From the IMG/VR virus record IMGVR_UViG_3300022918_000018, positions 1 through 44,178 of that record: a stretch of DNA of 44,178 bases, one strand, 5' to 3'. A program made the position numbers and the translations under genes. The notes under the pieces were generated by a model that saw only the letters and a list, made by a program, of their open reading frames with translations, did not search any database and had not been told where the DNA came from. The DNA comes from a virus. Shown piece after piece: positions 8,657 to 16,441 of the stretch (position 1 is the first letter of the stretch; every line of letters begins with the position of its first letter).

Positions 8657-8678
8657 CTGATTGTTTGAAGACAATCAG
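8657..8678 (-). promoter_or_regulatory. Hairpin in the endolysin mRNA leader
   Basis: A perfect 8-bp inverted repeat (CTGATTGT at 8657-8664, ACAATCAG at 8671-8678) is followed on the minus strand by GCTTTTTATT. It lies between promoter P2 and the endolysin start, so it resembles an attenuator or leaky terminator in the ~195-nt leader. Confidence 0.5.
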
Positions 8679-8811
8679 GATTTTTAGTATTCTATAAGAT
8701 TATTTATGTTTTACGATTTATTTACGGCTAAGAAAAAATGGTAAATAAATAGTGAAAATGTTCCTTTGTTATGATCACATTTAAGAAGTGATATATGTTT
8801 TAAGAACACTG

Positions 8812-8876
8812 TAAAAATACGCCGAAATAGTGTGTTTGAAAAAAAATATGGAGTTGTAAGTCAGTAGTTTCAGTAG
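8812..8876 (-). promoter_or_regulatory. Shared-type promoter P2 (lysis operon)
   Basis: The element CTACTGAAACTACTG (8862-8876, minus) ends 42 bp upstream of the -7 box TATTTTTA (8812-8819). Box and following bases (TATTTTTACAGT) are identical to P1. No good -33 element is seen. Two direct copies of TTTTTGTAGCT lie just upstream (8889-8910). Confidence 0.75.
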
Positions 8877-8928
8877 ATGATATTTTACTTTTTGTAGCTT
8901 TTTGTAGCTTGAAAAGAAGATAAATAAC

Positions 8929-8966
8929 AAAAAAAATCCCGTTTTTCTAGAGTTGAAAACAGGATT
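8929..8966 (-). terminator. Terminator of effector/immunity island A
   Basis: On the minus strand AATCCTGTTTT pairs with AAAACGGGATT apart from one mismatch and is followed by a run of eight T. It closes the unit that ends with the 9020-9634 gene. Confidence 0.7.
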
Positions 8967-9019
8967 GTAATTGAGAAAGAATTATATGTTCTATTAATTG
9001 TAAAAAACTTTAAAACCAA

Positions 9020-9634
9020 CTAATATATCGAAATATAAAATATTACTTTATCTTCATTTATGTTCAGTTTTATACTGTTTTTATTAACTTCTAATGAAGC
9101 GATTGGACTGTCTTTCACTTCATAAAGCAATATGTTATCTTTTTCAGTTTTGGTATATTCTTTTCCTTCTAAAGCTTTGTCGATAATATGAATTGGAACC
9201 TCTTGATTAAACTCTAAAAAAAGATTTTGCATATAAGATTCACCTCGCCAATATTTTTCTATACTTTCTTCATCCGAATATTCTTCATCGTGATGTTGCG
9301 TACTCATTGCGATGACATCTTCTCTTAAGAACTTATCATGGGAAAATTTATTTTCACGTATTGTTCTTTTATTTTCACTGATATGAGAAAGCAAATTTTC
9401 TTGCTTAGAATCTAACGATATAGCAAAATGAAATACACTTCTTGGATATTTATCTTTATAGATATAAATCATTAAATAAACCAATTCTTCTAAAGAACAT
9501 CCTCTAATATAATCATCAAAATGATTTTCATCCAAATCAAATTTGTCATAATATAATTGTCTACTTGTCAGATAATTTTCTTCTGTACGCTCAAGATTAA
9601 AATATAAAAAATCTAGTTTTGGTAAGTTGGTCAT
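9020..9634 (-). CDS. Hypothetical protein, tandem paralogue 2 (immunity-like context)
   Basis: 204 residues from ATG 9634. The start is chosen because the upstream paralogue begins with the same sequence (MNNLPKINFLYFNLE versus MTNLPKLDFLYFNLE); the in-frame TTG at 9685 adds 17 unmatched residues. Soluble, acidic, no signal peptide. It is clearly homologous to the 9698-10312 product over its full length, for example YWRGESYMQNLFLEFN and VPIHIIDKALEGKEYTKTEKD are shared. I do not recognise the family. Tandem duplication downstream of a toxin candidate and a SUKH-like gene suggests a cytoplasmic immunity protein. Confidence 0.6.
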   Translation of the reverse strand: MTNLPKLDFLYFNLERTEENYLTSRQLYYDKFDLDENHFDDYIRGCSLEELVYLMIYIYKDKYPRSVFHFAISLDSKQENLLSHISENKRTIRENKFSHDKFLREDVIAMSTQHHDEEYSDEESIEKYWRGESYMQNLFLEFNQEVPIHIIDKALEGKEYTKTEKDNILLYEVKDSPIASLEVNKNSIKLNINEDKVIFYISIY

Positions 9635-9697
9635 AGTTCTTTTAGATGAGGTAAAGGGAATTAGAAATCTGATTAAGTGCAACAAACTTTAAATCAA

Positions 9698-10312
9698 TTA
9701 CCAAATCATAACATATAATATTACTTTCTCTTCATTGATATTTAATTTTATACTGTTTTTAGTAACTTCTAGTGAAGCAATAGGACTATCTTTTACTTCA
9801 TAAAGTAGTACGCCATCTTTTTCAGTTTTGGTATATTCTTTTCCTTCTAAAGCTTTATCGATGATATGAATTGGAACTTCTTTATTGAATTCTAAAAAAA
9901 GATTTTGCATATAAGATTCACCTCGCCAATATTTCTCGATAATTTCATCTTCTGTATATTCTTCGCTATGAAATTGAGAAATCATGCCAGTAACATCTTT
10001 TCTCAAGAAATTATTAAAGATATATTTATTTTCACTTATACCTCTTCCCTTTTTATTGGTATGGGATAATAAATTTTGTTTTTCATAATCTAAAGAAATA
10101 GCAGAATCAAATATACTCCTAGGGTATTTATCTTTATAGATATAAATCATTAAAAAAATCAATTCTTCAAAAGAGCATACCTTAACATAATCTTCAAATT
10201 GTCTTTCATCCCAATCAATTTTATTGTAGTATAAATTTCTTTTATTGAGATAATTTTCTTCTGTATGTTCTAGATTAAAATACAAGAAATTTATTTTTGG
10301 TAAATTGTTCAT
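9698..10312 (-). CDS. Hypothetical protein, tandem paralogue 1 (immunity-like context)
   Basis: 204 residues, paralogue of the next gene downstream. The C-terminal ~75 residues are nearly identical between the two, while the middle (residues ~85-125) differs most, as expected for specificity-determining regions of immunity proteins or after gene conversion. No membrane segment, signal peptide or known catalytic motif. Function unknown; the context is a toxin/immunity island. Confidence 0.6.
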   Translation of the reverse strand: MNNLPKINFLYFNLEHTEENYLNKRNLYYNKIDWDERQFEDYVKVCSFEELIFLMIYIYKDKYPRSIFDSAISLDYEKQNLLSHTNKKGRGISENKYIFNNFLRKDVTGMISQFHSEEYTEDEIIEKYWRGESYMQNLFLEFNKEVPIHIIDKALEGKEYTKTEKDGVLLYEVKDSPIASLEVTKNSIKLNINEEKVILYVMIW

Positions 10313-10412
10313 ATTTTTTTATTTGGTGAATTTTTTAAATCCACATAGAGATTATAAATGTATCTTGTAATTACTTAGAATAGTTGAAACCCAAATTTTG
10401 TATTTAAAATTA

Positions 10413-10940
10413 TTAGATAACTCCCAATTCCATTTCTCCAATAGAACTATACCAAAAATCTGTATTAACGTCATCTTTATCTACAGCTATTAATCTGCTT
10501 TTTAATTCCAGAGCATATTTTTCATGATGTAAATGGTATTGTCCCAATGTTTGAGGAATTTTCACTTCATTTCTAAAGCGTATGTATGTGTATAAATATT
10601 CCAGATACGTTTTTAGATTCTTGTTTATAGTATATATTCTTATTCCTTCAGTACTATAATGGGTTCTCCCAATTATTGCCTGAGTTTCAATGTCAACACA
10701 TAACCCGAATGGCTCATTAATAAAAGTATTTTTAGTACCAAGTTTTAAAAACTTTTTATCTAATAATTCGACATTTCCAAAAAAAAACTCATAATCTCCA
10801 CCAAAGGTAGTGTGATTCGGTAATCCAATATTGTATAGAATATCTGATGTTTCTTTTGAAACATATTGATTAATCATATCATTGTTTGCGAATAGTACCA
10901 AACTATTTGAAAAATATTCTTGAATTTCTGTTAAGTTCAT
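10413..10940 (-). CDS. SUKH-4-like immunity protein
   Basis: 175 residues. The order of features resembles the SUKH-4 family of polymorphic-toxin immunity proteins: an early 'ILYNIGLPNHTTFGGDYEFFF' (G-L-P turn near residue 38), a central 'KFLKLGTKN ... FGLCVDIETQAIIGR' (LG..., then I/V-D-I-x-T-x-x-I/V) and a late helix 'LKTYLEYLYTYIRF'. SUKH proteins bind and neutralise cytoplasmic toxins. Its place downstream of the toxin candidate and a lipoprotein fits an immunity island. No cognate toxin with a nuclease-type domain is visible, so it may be an orphan. Confidence 0.55.
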   Translation of the reverse strand: MNLTEIQEYFSNSLVLFANNDMINQYVSKETSDILYNIGLPNHTTFGGDYEFFFGNVELLDKKFLKLGTKNTFINEPFGLCVDIETQAIIGRTHYSTEGIRIYTINKNLKTYLEYLYTYIRFRNEVKIPQTLGQYHLHHEKYALELKSRLIAVDKDDVNTDFWYSSIGEMELGVI

Positions 10941-10994
10941 TAGTATTTAAATTAATCTATTTAAAACTTTTACATTTGATTTCTTTTAGATTCA

Positions 10995-11735
10995 TTATCT
11001 TTTTAGATAAATATAATTTTGATTTGACACTAACATTTCTCCATCATTATATCTTACAGAATAAATAATTTTATTTATCTTTTGGTTGTTGTAAAAATAC
11101 TTTACAGTTAATACACCATCATTAAATACAATAGTTTCTTTGATCAAATATCCATTTTTATCTAGTACATATTCGAAATTACTTATAATAGAATTAAGGG
11201 GAATAAATAGTGTCATTTTAGATGGATTAAATCTTATATTGAGATTTAGTTTTTTAGATTTGAAAGTAGTTTGATCATTTCTGCTTATTTTTTGAAAACT
11301 TTCAATATTTGCCATTAACTTTTCAATATCACTTACTTCACTAGAAAGCATAAAAGGATTATCAATTTTTATATTTTTTGTAGTTAAAAAATCATTATAT
11401 GATTTAATATTTGAATAGTAATTGGAAGACCAGTCATCTTTCTCATTTTTATCAGATCCGAAAAATGCGTAGTCAAATTTACCATTTTTATATTCTAGAT
11501 TAATTTCTTGATATAATTTTCCATTGCTACTGCGCTCCTGAAATTTAACTAGTTTTTTAGATTCATCAAAATAATAATCACATATCTTTTCATTGTCTAT
11601 AGTCAAAGTAATTATAGAATGTTTTTTAACTGTAGATTTTTTGTCTAGAGATTTAGATTCATCTTTTTTTACCGTCTTATTACAACTTATGATTGTTGCT
11701 AAAATTAGGAGAAAGAGAAGTTTTTGAATTTTCAT
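10995..11735 (-). CDS. Lipoprotein, candidate immunity protein of island A
   Basis: 246 residues with a lipoprotein signal (KIQKLLFLLILATIISC, Cys at 18). The mature part is lysine-rich and beta-rich. It starts 3 nt after the stop of the cell-wall-hydrolase-like gene, so the two are almost certainly co-expressed. A lipoprotein held in the periplasm is what would be needed against a wall-degrading toxin. The family is not recognised. Confidence 0.55.
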   Translation of the reverse strand: MKIQKLLFLLILATIISCNKTVKKDESKSLDKKSTVKKHSIITLTIDNEKICDYYFDESKKLVKFQERSSNGKLYQEINLEYKNGKFDYAFFGSDKNEKDDWSSNYYSNIKSYNDFLTTKNIKIDNPFMLSSEVSDIEKLMANIESFQKISRNDQTTFKSKKLNLNIRFNPSKMTLFIPLNSIISNFEYVLDKNGYLIKETIVFNDGVLTVKYFYNNQKINKIIYSVRYNDGEMLVSNQNYIYLKR

Positions 11736-11738
11736 AAA

Positions 11739-12713
11739 TTATTTTTTAAAATTATCTAAAAATCCAGGCTCGGCTGGGCGATTTGGAATATTCCAAGGGT
11801 AAGCTTTTATTATATCTTTACCTTTTAAAGTCTTCCAAAAAATAGTTTTGTTATATACAGCTGTAGATTTAAGATTAATTCTGCCTTCTTTATGATTTTT
11901 ATGATTTTTAATAAATCTCTTATCAAATTCCGTGGCAGATGTCTTGTCAAAATATGCCGTAAAACTAATTTGAGGAGCATCAAAATTCTTGCCAATATTT
12001 TTCGACCATATTTTATAATGTTCCTCTGAAATTTTCCATCCAAGTGTATTTTTATGTAACTCAAATTTTCCTGTTGAAAAACGATAATCTTCAGAATTAA
12101 ACAAAGCTTGTTCTTGACCATCCCATGCATCAGCACCATAACTGTAATCAAATCCATTAATTAAAACATTTATTTCTGCAGCTATCCCACATTGCATTTT
12201 AGTTCCATTTCTTTTTTCTTTTGAAGTAGATCTGAATTTTTTGGCTAATTCGCTATTCTCTCCATATGCAACAGTATTTCGCTCTAAAACATAAGCAATT
12301 GCAAACATTTCCTTCTTTAAATCTTCTGTCATGTCTGATTTATAAGCAGAACTTTCTCCATATACAGTTGATGCCTTTTGTATGAATTTAGTATGATTGT
12401 CTGTAATTTTTCGAAGATTTTTAAATCCGCCTTTACCATCTTTTTCTCCTAGAAAAGCAGAATCATTATTTTTCGGAGTGTTTAGATTTTTTCCTAAATA
12501 CTCACCGTCAAGCCCATATATGGGGCTTCCTTCTTTTGAATTATTAATGAGTAAATTAGGAGATTCATATCGCTCTATCAGAAACTTCTCCATCTCTACA
12601 GCATTCCTATCATCCTCAATCTGCTGTCGCCAAATGTTGAGCATAATTTGTCTAAACCTTGTCATTTCTGAAGGGCTTGTGTCATTTAGTTCTATGTTAT
12701 GGGTTTTAATCAT
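11739..12713 (-). CDS. Candidate effector with cell-wall-hydrolase-like core
   Basis: 324 residues, no signal peptide. Residues ~110-150 read 'FIQKASTVYGESSAYKSDM...' then 'EMFAIAYVLERN', which resembles the start of SleB/CwlJ-type hydrolases (A-x-x-V-Y-G-E with the catalytic Glu, then A-I-A-x-V-x-x-N-R). The rest has no family I recognise. The position, between the tail chaperone and a lipoprotein plus SUKH-like genes, fits a cargo toxin. The hydrolase assignment rests on one short motif and could be wrong. Confidence 0.4.
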   Translation of the reverse strand: MIKTHNIELNDTSPSEMTRFRQIMLNIWRQQIEDDRNAVEMEKFLIERYESPNLLINNSKEGSPIYGLDGEYLGKNLNTPKNNDSAFLGEKDGKGGFKNLRKITDNHTKFIQKASTVYGESSAYKSDMTEDLKKEMFAIAYVLERNTVAYGENSELAKKFRSTSKEKRNGTKMQCGIAAEINVLINGFDYSYGADAWDGQEQALFNSEDYRFSTGKFELHKNTLGWKISEEHYKIWSKNIGKNFDAPQISFTAYFDKTSATEFDKRFIKNHKNHKEGRINLKSTAVYNKTIFWKTLKGKDIIKAYPWNIPNRPAEPGFLDNFKK

Positions 12714-12753
12714 GATTTTGGTTTTACAGAAAAAGGATAAAAAAAGGTGTTGG

Positions 12754-13098
12754 TTATAGTATTTCTACTTTAACAGGTTTTGGCTGAATATGATCTGAAA
12801 ATGCTGTGGTAATATTGAGGCGTAAATCGTCTTCCTGTTCTATTTTTCCGTCGCCGCCCAAATAGCAGTTTTTGAATAATACTTCGAGGGCTTTAAATTC
12901 GTCCATTTTTGAAGCTTGTAATACCGCAGAACGAATACTCATATCTGGTTTTTTGAAATAAGCAAACAGGGTAGTTTCGTCATCGTCTGCAATGGTGAGT
13001 TTGACTACTTTTTTGTGTTTGTGTTTCCATTGGTTTAACTGAGCCTGAGTAATATTTCCGTCAAGAACATCTGCGGTTTTTAAAATTGTTTTTTCCAT
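12754..13098 (-). CDS. Tail assembly chaperone-like protein A
   Basis: 114 residues, soluble and charged. The core 'TLFAYFKKPDMSIRSAVLQ ... KALEVLFKNCYLGGDG' has the same pattern as the 25568-26038 product ('TTVYCKKPSFTTFLNYQN ... EAILFLFKECVLDKE'): an aromatic-x-KKP strand, then a helix ending LFK-x-C-x-L. Proteins of this kind sit between tube and tape-measure genes in contractile and siphophage tails. Here no tape-measure gene follows; the next genes are island A. No shared-type promoter is seen upstream, so transcription may come by read-through from the tube gene. Confidence 0.55.
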   Translation of the reverse strand: MEKTILKTADVLDGNITQAQLNQWKHKHKKVVKLTIADDDETTLFAYFKKPDMSIRSAVLQASKMDEFKALEVLFKNCYLGGDGKIEQEDDLRLNITTAFSDHIQPKPVKVEIL

Positions 13099-13197
13099 TT
13101 TAAAACGGTTTTATTTTTTATGATTGATGAGTTGAATTCTGATGTAATGATTTTTTATAAGTCATTGAAATGATAATTATTTCGTTGACTGAACTAT

Positions 13198-13255
13198 AAA
13201 AAAAAGAGGCTGCCTGAGGTATTGTTTTGGAGTTGAATATTCTCGAGGCAGCCTC
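13198..13255 (-). terminator. Terminator after the tube gene
   Basis: On the minus strand the 10-bp arms GAGGCTGCCT/AGGCAGCCTC (13246-13255 and 13206-13215) enclose a 30-nt loop and are followed at once by eight T. A typical intrinsic terminator, although the chaperone and island A genes continue in the same direction. Confidence 0.75.
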
Positions 13256-13264
13256 CTGAAGAAG

Positions 13265-13402
13265 ATTCCCTGTCTAAAAACGGACTAATAAAGAGCTTGT
13301 AGAATAAGTTTGCAGACAAAAATCATGTTCCTTGAACTCCTTTTTTGCATAACGCAATTGATAATGGTTTTCTCTTTTTAGCCGGATTTAAAGACAGGGA
13401 AT
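13265..13402 (-). ncRNA. Structured 3' leader/trailer RNA between tube and chaperone
   Basis: Perfect 11-bp arms ATTCCCTGTCT/AGACAGGGAAT (13392-13402 and 13265-13275, minus strand), extended by A-U pairs and a CGG/CCG helix, close a ~116-nt non-coding interior. It starts ~40 nt after the tube stop and ends just before the terminator. It could be a stable 3' UTR-derived RNA or a processing element. No known RNA family is recognised. Confidence 0.45.
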
Positions 13403-13439
13403 GGGGTATTATGGTTTTAGTAGTAGTAATTTATGGAGA

Positions 13440-13865
13440 TTAGTTCCACTCAACGTGAGAACAGATCAAGTCAAAAGAAACCGCGATTTTAGTGTCTCCC
13501 TGGCTAATTCCTCTGCTGTTCGAGTTGAATTCGCAGTTTCTTACCGTGTGTGTAATTACTTCGTTGCTATCGTCTAAATAACTAACAATGATGCTGAAAG
13601 GATTAATATCCTGCAATCTTTGTCCTTTTGGTAAAGCGGCCAAAATAGCTTCTACTTCGTAATTGTATAAAGTGATAGAAGCTTTTGCCTCGTATTTTCC
13701 TCTACCTCTGTGTACTGGCATATCTCCGGCACCGTAATGGTTTTCTTTAGAAACTGAATCGCTATAGTTTACAGCTGTAATTCCGGTAACGATATTACCT
13801 GCAATGCTTACTTCGATAGATGACCAGCTGTGTTGTTGTCCGTTTATTAATGGTAATTTATTCAT
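13440..13865 (-). CDS. Tail tube protein
   Basis: 141 residues, beta-rich, no signal peptide. It begins NKLPLINGQQHSWSSIEVSIAG and has the 'GRGKYEAKASITLYNYEVEAILAAL' and 'ITHTVRNCEFNSNSRGISQGDTKIAVSFDLI' segments expected of a Hcp/gp19-like tube fold (long beta-barrel with an alpha helix after the early strands). It lies directly downstream of the sheath gene, the invariant order in contractile tails. Stacked hexamers would form the inner tube carrying spike and cargo. Confidence 0.78.
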   Translation of the reverse strand: MNKLPLINGQQHSWSSIEVSIAGNIVTGITAVNYSDSVSKENHYGAGDMPVHRGRGKYEAKASITLYNYEVEAILAALPKGQRLQDINPFSIIVSYLDDSNEVITHTVRNCEFNSNSRGISQGDTKIAVSFDLICSHVEWN

Positions 13866-13915
13866 ATGTTGCTTTATTTGTTTTTAATGATCTTTTTAAC
13901 GATCTGTAACTATCA

Positions 13916-13950
13916 CCTGATTCATTTGCATTTGCAGCAAATGAATCAGG
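13916..13950 (-). promoter_or_regulatory. Strong hairpin between sheath and tube genes
   Basis: A perfect 14-bp inverted repeat (CCTGATTCATTTGC at 13916-13929, complement at 13937-13950, 7-nt loop) without a U-tract. It could act as an RNase-processing or stability element that sets sheath:tube ratios. Confidence 0.6.
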
Positions 13951-14003
13951 AAGATATAATTGGTGAATTTTTATGGTTTTTGAATTGTATTAAATTCAGT
14001 AAA

Positions 14004-15161
14004 TTATGCTTTGTCGATTCCGAAAGGATTTTTGAATCCCAAATCAACCATAATTTTACGGGCAGTTCCAATTGGAGTAATTTCTGCTTTTACTTTTAAT
14101 TCTGAAGTTGCCAAAATGTTTTGTTTTGGATCTACATAAACATCAAAAGCCGAAACTTCCTGATTAGCAACCATTCCTTCTAAAGCAGATCTGCATAAAC
14201 CTTCAAAGCTTTTTGAAACAGATTGAGGTAATTTACCATCGATATCTACTAAAACCGGAGAAGCCAATTTTGGTAACAAAGCAGTACGCAACAAACGAGT
14301 TGCTTTATTAATCGTACGGTTGTTTTCTACATAAGCAAAGTCTGATGTGCCGGTTGTACAAGTAGCACTGTCATTAAAATAAACACCAGGTAAACCAGTA
14401 TGCGTTCTTGCGAAAATGAATCTTTTTTCGTTTAAGTCGCCTAGAGTTCCAAGAGTTTTAATTTCTTCTCCGCCAACAAAACCTGCTTTGGCAAAACCTT
14501 CACCGGTTAGGTTAAATTTTTCGATCCAGGCAATGTTTTCAGATACTTTTGCTTTAGAAATTGCTCCTAATGCCAAGCCAACTGCTGCAGTGTTTTTGTA
14601 TGTGCGAGCTTTTTCAACATCCATTGCGATAACTACAGATACGTTTTCTGCATCTGATCCTTCTAATGATGGTGCATCAACAGTAAAACCTTTTCCTTCC
14701 AGAATAATTTCAAAAGGCATGTAATCTTTATAAGCAAGTTCAGCCTCGGTTTGTGCTTTTAAAACTGCGGCTTGAGTTTGTGCAAATGTTGTTGCTCCGG
14801 AATAGATAATGGCCATTTGGCGAATGTTTCCGTTTGCTTTCTCCTGCATGTCCATTGCTTTTCCTGCAATTTCTTCGTACGAAGTCGCTGTAGTGACCAT
14901 AATGTACAAATCTCCGGAAGGATTCATTCTGAAAAATTGTTGAATTTGATAGTAAGCAGATTGTCCGTTTACATCATAATCAGCTGTAATTCCTAACGCT
15001 TCAGCGTCTTCTAACGAAGCAAGGCGCTCAATTTTATTTAGTGCTAATTTTGTAGTGGCAACTCCATCAAAAAGTAACCCTGAAACCATGTCCTGTTCCG
15101 GATTTCTTCTTCCTAATCCGCCTGATAGTTTGGTAATTACTACATCGTTTAATGTACTCAT
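14004..15161 (-). CDS. Contractile tail sheath protein (DUF2586-like)
   Basis: 385 residues, no signal. The N-terminus (STLNDVVITKLSGGLGRRNPEQDMVSGLLFDG) and overall layout match the DUF2586 sheath proteins of Bacteroidota contractile tails: N-terminal arm, a variable outer domain (residues ~60-250, alternating helices and strands), and a conserved C-terminal domain (NNRTINKATRLLRTALLPKLASPVLVDIDGKL... then AEITPIGTARKIMVDLGFKNPF) that forms the interlaced beta-sheet mesh. It powers contraction. Transcribed from promoter P3 through a ~235-nt leader, and followed by a hairpin and the tube gene. Confidence 0.87.
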   Translation of the reverse strand: MSTLNDVVITKLSGGLGRRNPEQDMVSGLLFDGVATTKLALNKIERLASLEDAEALGITADYDVNGQSAYYQIQQFFRMNPSGDLYIMVTTATSYEEIAGKAMDMQEKANGNIRQMAIIYSGATTFAQTQAAVLKAQTEAELAYKDYMPFEIILEGKGFTVDAPSLEGSDAENVSVVIAMDVEKARTYKNTAAVGLALGAISKAKVSENIAWIEKFNLTGEGFAKAGFVGGEEIKTLGTLGDLNEKRFIFARTHTGLPGVYFNDSATCTTGTSDFAYVENNRTINKATRLLRTALLPKLASPVLVDIDGKLPQSVSKSFEGLCRSALEGMVANQEVSAFDVYVDPKQNILATSELKVKAEITPIGTARKIMVDLGFKNPFGIDKA

Positions 15162-15233
15162 AATATAAATAGTTTTAATTGTTTAAAGATTTTGTTTTGT
15201 TTTTTGCTTGAAAAAGGGGCAAAAGAAGGGCTG

Positions 15234-15255
15234 TAGCAAGTTGGCAAACTTGCTA
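15234..15255 (-). promoter_or_regulatory. Hairpin in the sheath mRNA leader
   Basis: A perfect 9-bp inverted repeat (TAGCAAGTT/AACTTGCTA, 4-nt loop) followed on the minus strand by pyrimidine-rich sequence (CAGCCCTTCTTTTGCCCC). It lies between promoter P3 and the sheath start; attenuation or mRNA stability are possible roles. Confidence 0.45.
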
Positions 15256-15401
15256 TGATCAGGATATTTATTATTTTAATATGTATTGGTAATCAGGAAT
15301 CCAAAAAGCAGAGTTGGTATTTTTGGACGGGTTATAAAAACCGGCTTTTCAATTGAATTTTGCTCTTGGCCAAGGGATAAATTTGCTTTTGATATCAAGT
15401 A

Positions 15402-15466
15402 CAAATTTAAGGCTCAAGGTTGCTTTTTCCAATTATTTTGATATTCAAAACCAGTAGTTTCAGCGG
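15402..15466 (-). promoter_or_regulatory. Shared-type promoter P3 (sheath operon)
   Basis: Element CCGCTGAAACTACTG (15452-15466, minus) ends 42 bp before TAAATTTG (15402-15409), an exact TAnnTTTG box. A TTG 20 bp before the box fits a -33 element. The element starts 1 bp after the stop codon of the small HTH gene. Confidence 0.78.
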
Positions 15467-15467
15467 T

Positions 15468-15647
15468 TTAAGCTCTGGCCTCTGTAGCGAGTCCTTCATT
15501 TATAATAGTATAAATAGTGCGCTCTGTAAGGAACAAAGTATCCGAAAGTTCAGATACGACAACTTTCATTTGTTTAGCTTGATTTCTATTAAGGTAGTTA
15601 ATCACATACTCTCTCCTTTTGTCTAATAGTGTTCTGCTTCTTTTCAT
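15468..15647 (-). CDS. Small helix-turn-helix protein, candidate activator of the shared promoters
   Basis: A 59-residue gene from ATG 15647 (preceded by the A-rich ACCTTAAAAC) to TAA at 15468. It starts RSRTLLDKRREYVINYLNRN (very basic), and residues 25-50 (QMKVVVSELSDTLFLTERTIYTII in two pieces: SELSDTLFLTERT, IYTIINEG) form a good helix-turn-helix with recognition helix TERTIYTII. It is encoded between the tail-terminator candidate and the sheath promoter, on the same strand as both, so it belongs to the unit read from P4. Its small size suits a dimer binding two CTACTG half-sites. DNA binding is likely from the motif; its identity as the activator is inference. Confidence 0.65.
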   Translation of the reverse strand: MKRSRTLLDKRREYVINYLNRNQAKQMKVVVSELSDTLFLTERTIYTIINEGLATEARA

Positions 15648-15781
15648 GTTTTAAGGTTTAAATAGGGTAATGTTTTATTTTATTTAGATTGGCGTTGATG
15701 GTGTTTATAGTTTTATATCATTGAATAGTTTTTGATTGTTTTTTATTTAATGAGAATATTTTTGACTGACTTATAATCAAA

Positions 15782-16357
15782 TTAAGGAGCAGTATTTAAA
15801 TCGACATTTCCCTGAACCTGGTTGTGGTTTATTCCGATGATTCCGGAATTTAAGTCATATCCTAAATCTTCCAGTTCTTCATTACTTAAACCATTATTAA
15901 AAAGAATGTATTTCTTTTTTAAGATATTTTCTATTAAGGTGGTTTTATAAGTGATCTCCCAAATAAAATAATCATTTTTATTCCAGTACGTGTGTTCGTT
16001 GGTACATTGTTTTTCTCTTATTTTAAATGTTGAATTAGTATCTATAGCAGCGTTACTGTTGCTATTAGACAATACAGCTTTGTCTATTCGTTGCGCAATA
16101 TCAAATGCATTTGCATAACTTGTTGAAGAAATCGTTTCTACAGGTAATACAATGTATAGGCAAAATAATACATCGGCTTTGTAGTTTTTTTCAGAAGATG
16201 TTTCCCAGTCTACAGTATCGTATTTAAACATTACTACCGGTGTTTCGATAGAATCTTTAAAAATAGCATCACTATAAAGTTGCACTGTTGGTACATTCGA
16301 AGTAAACTCCGTTTCTATTGCGTTCTTTTTTTCAGTATAAAAGTCTTTTAGAATCAT
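15782..16357 (-). CDS. Tail terminator/completion protein candidate
   Basis: 191 residues from ATG 16357. The upstream in-frame TTG at 16378 overlaps the -7 box of promoter P4, so it cannot be the start. The sequence begins ILKDFYTEKKNAIETEF and contains a beta-rich middle (KADVLFCLYIVLPVE ... YFIWEITYKTTLIENI), the layout of small tail-terminator or neck proteins that cap the tube and sheath. No signal peptide or membrane helix. It is the only structural candidate upstream of the sheath, where terminators often lie. The family is not certain. Confidence 0.5.
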   Translation of the reverse strand: MILKDFYTEKKNAIETEFTSNVPTVQLYSDAIFKDSIETPVVMFKYDTVDWETSSEKNYKADVLFCLYIVLPVETISSTSYANAFDIAQRIDKAVLSNSNSNAAIDTNSTFKIREKQCTNEHTYWNKNDYFIWEITYKTTLIENILKKKYILFNNGLSNEELEDLGYDLNSGIIGINHNQVQGNVDLNTAP

Positions 16358-16375
16358 ATGGTAGATTATTTTTGA

Positions 16376-16441
16376 CAAATATACAACATATGTTTTAATT
16401 ATTGCAACATATTACGATGAAAAATGCAGTAATTTCAGTAA
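16376..16441 (-). promoter_or_regulatory. Shared-type promoter P4 (terminator protein and HTH gene)
   Basis: Element TTACTGAAATTACTG (16427-16441, minus) ends 43 bp before TATATTTG (16376-16383), a consensus TAnnTTTG box, with a TTG 21 bp before it. Leader before ATG 16357 is only about 12 nt. The palindrome AACATATGTT (16385-16394) abuts the box. Confidence 0.78.

Noticed and set aside
12714-13197. A ninth shared-type promoter upstream of chaperone A
   Set aside because: Only a loose match (TTCAGTCAACG on the minus strand) without the second half-site or a box at 42-43 bp.
15420-15626. 68-codon plus-strand reading frame in the sheath promoter region
   Set aside because: It lies antisense to the small HTH gene and covers the P3 element; the minus-strand frame has the better start and a recognisable motif.
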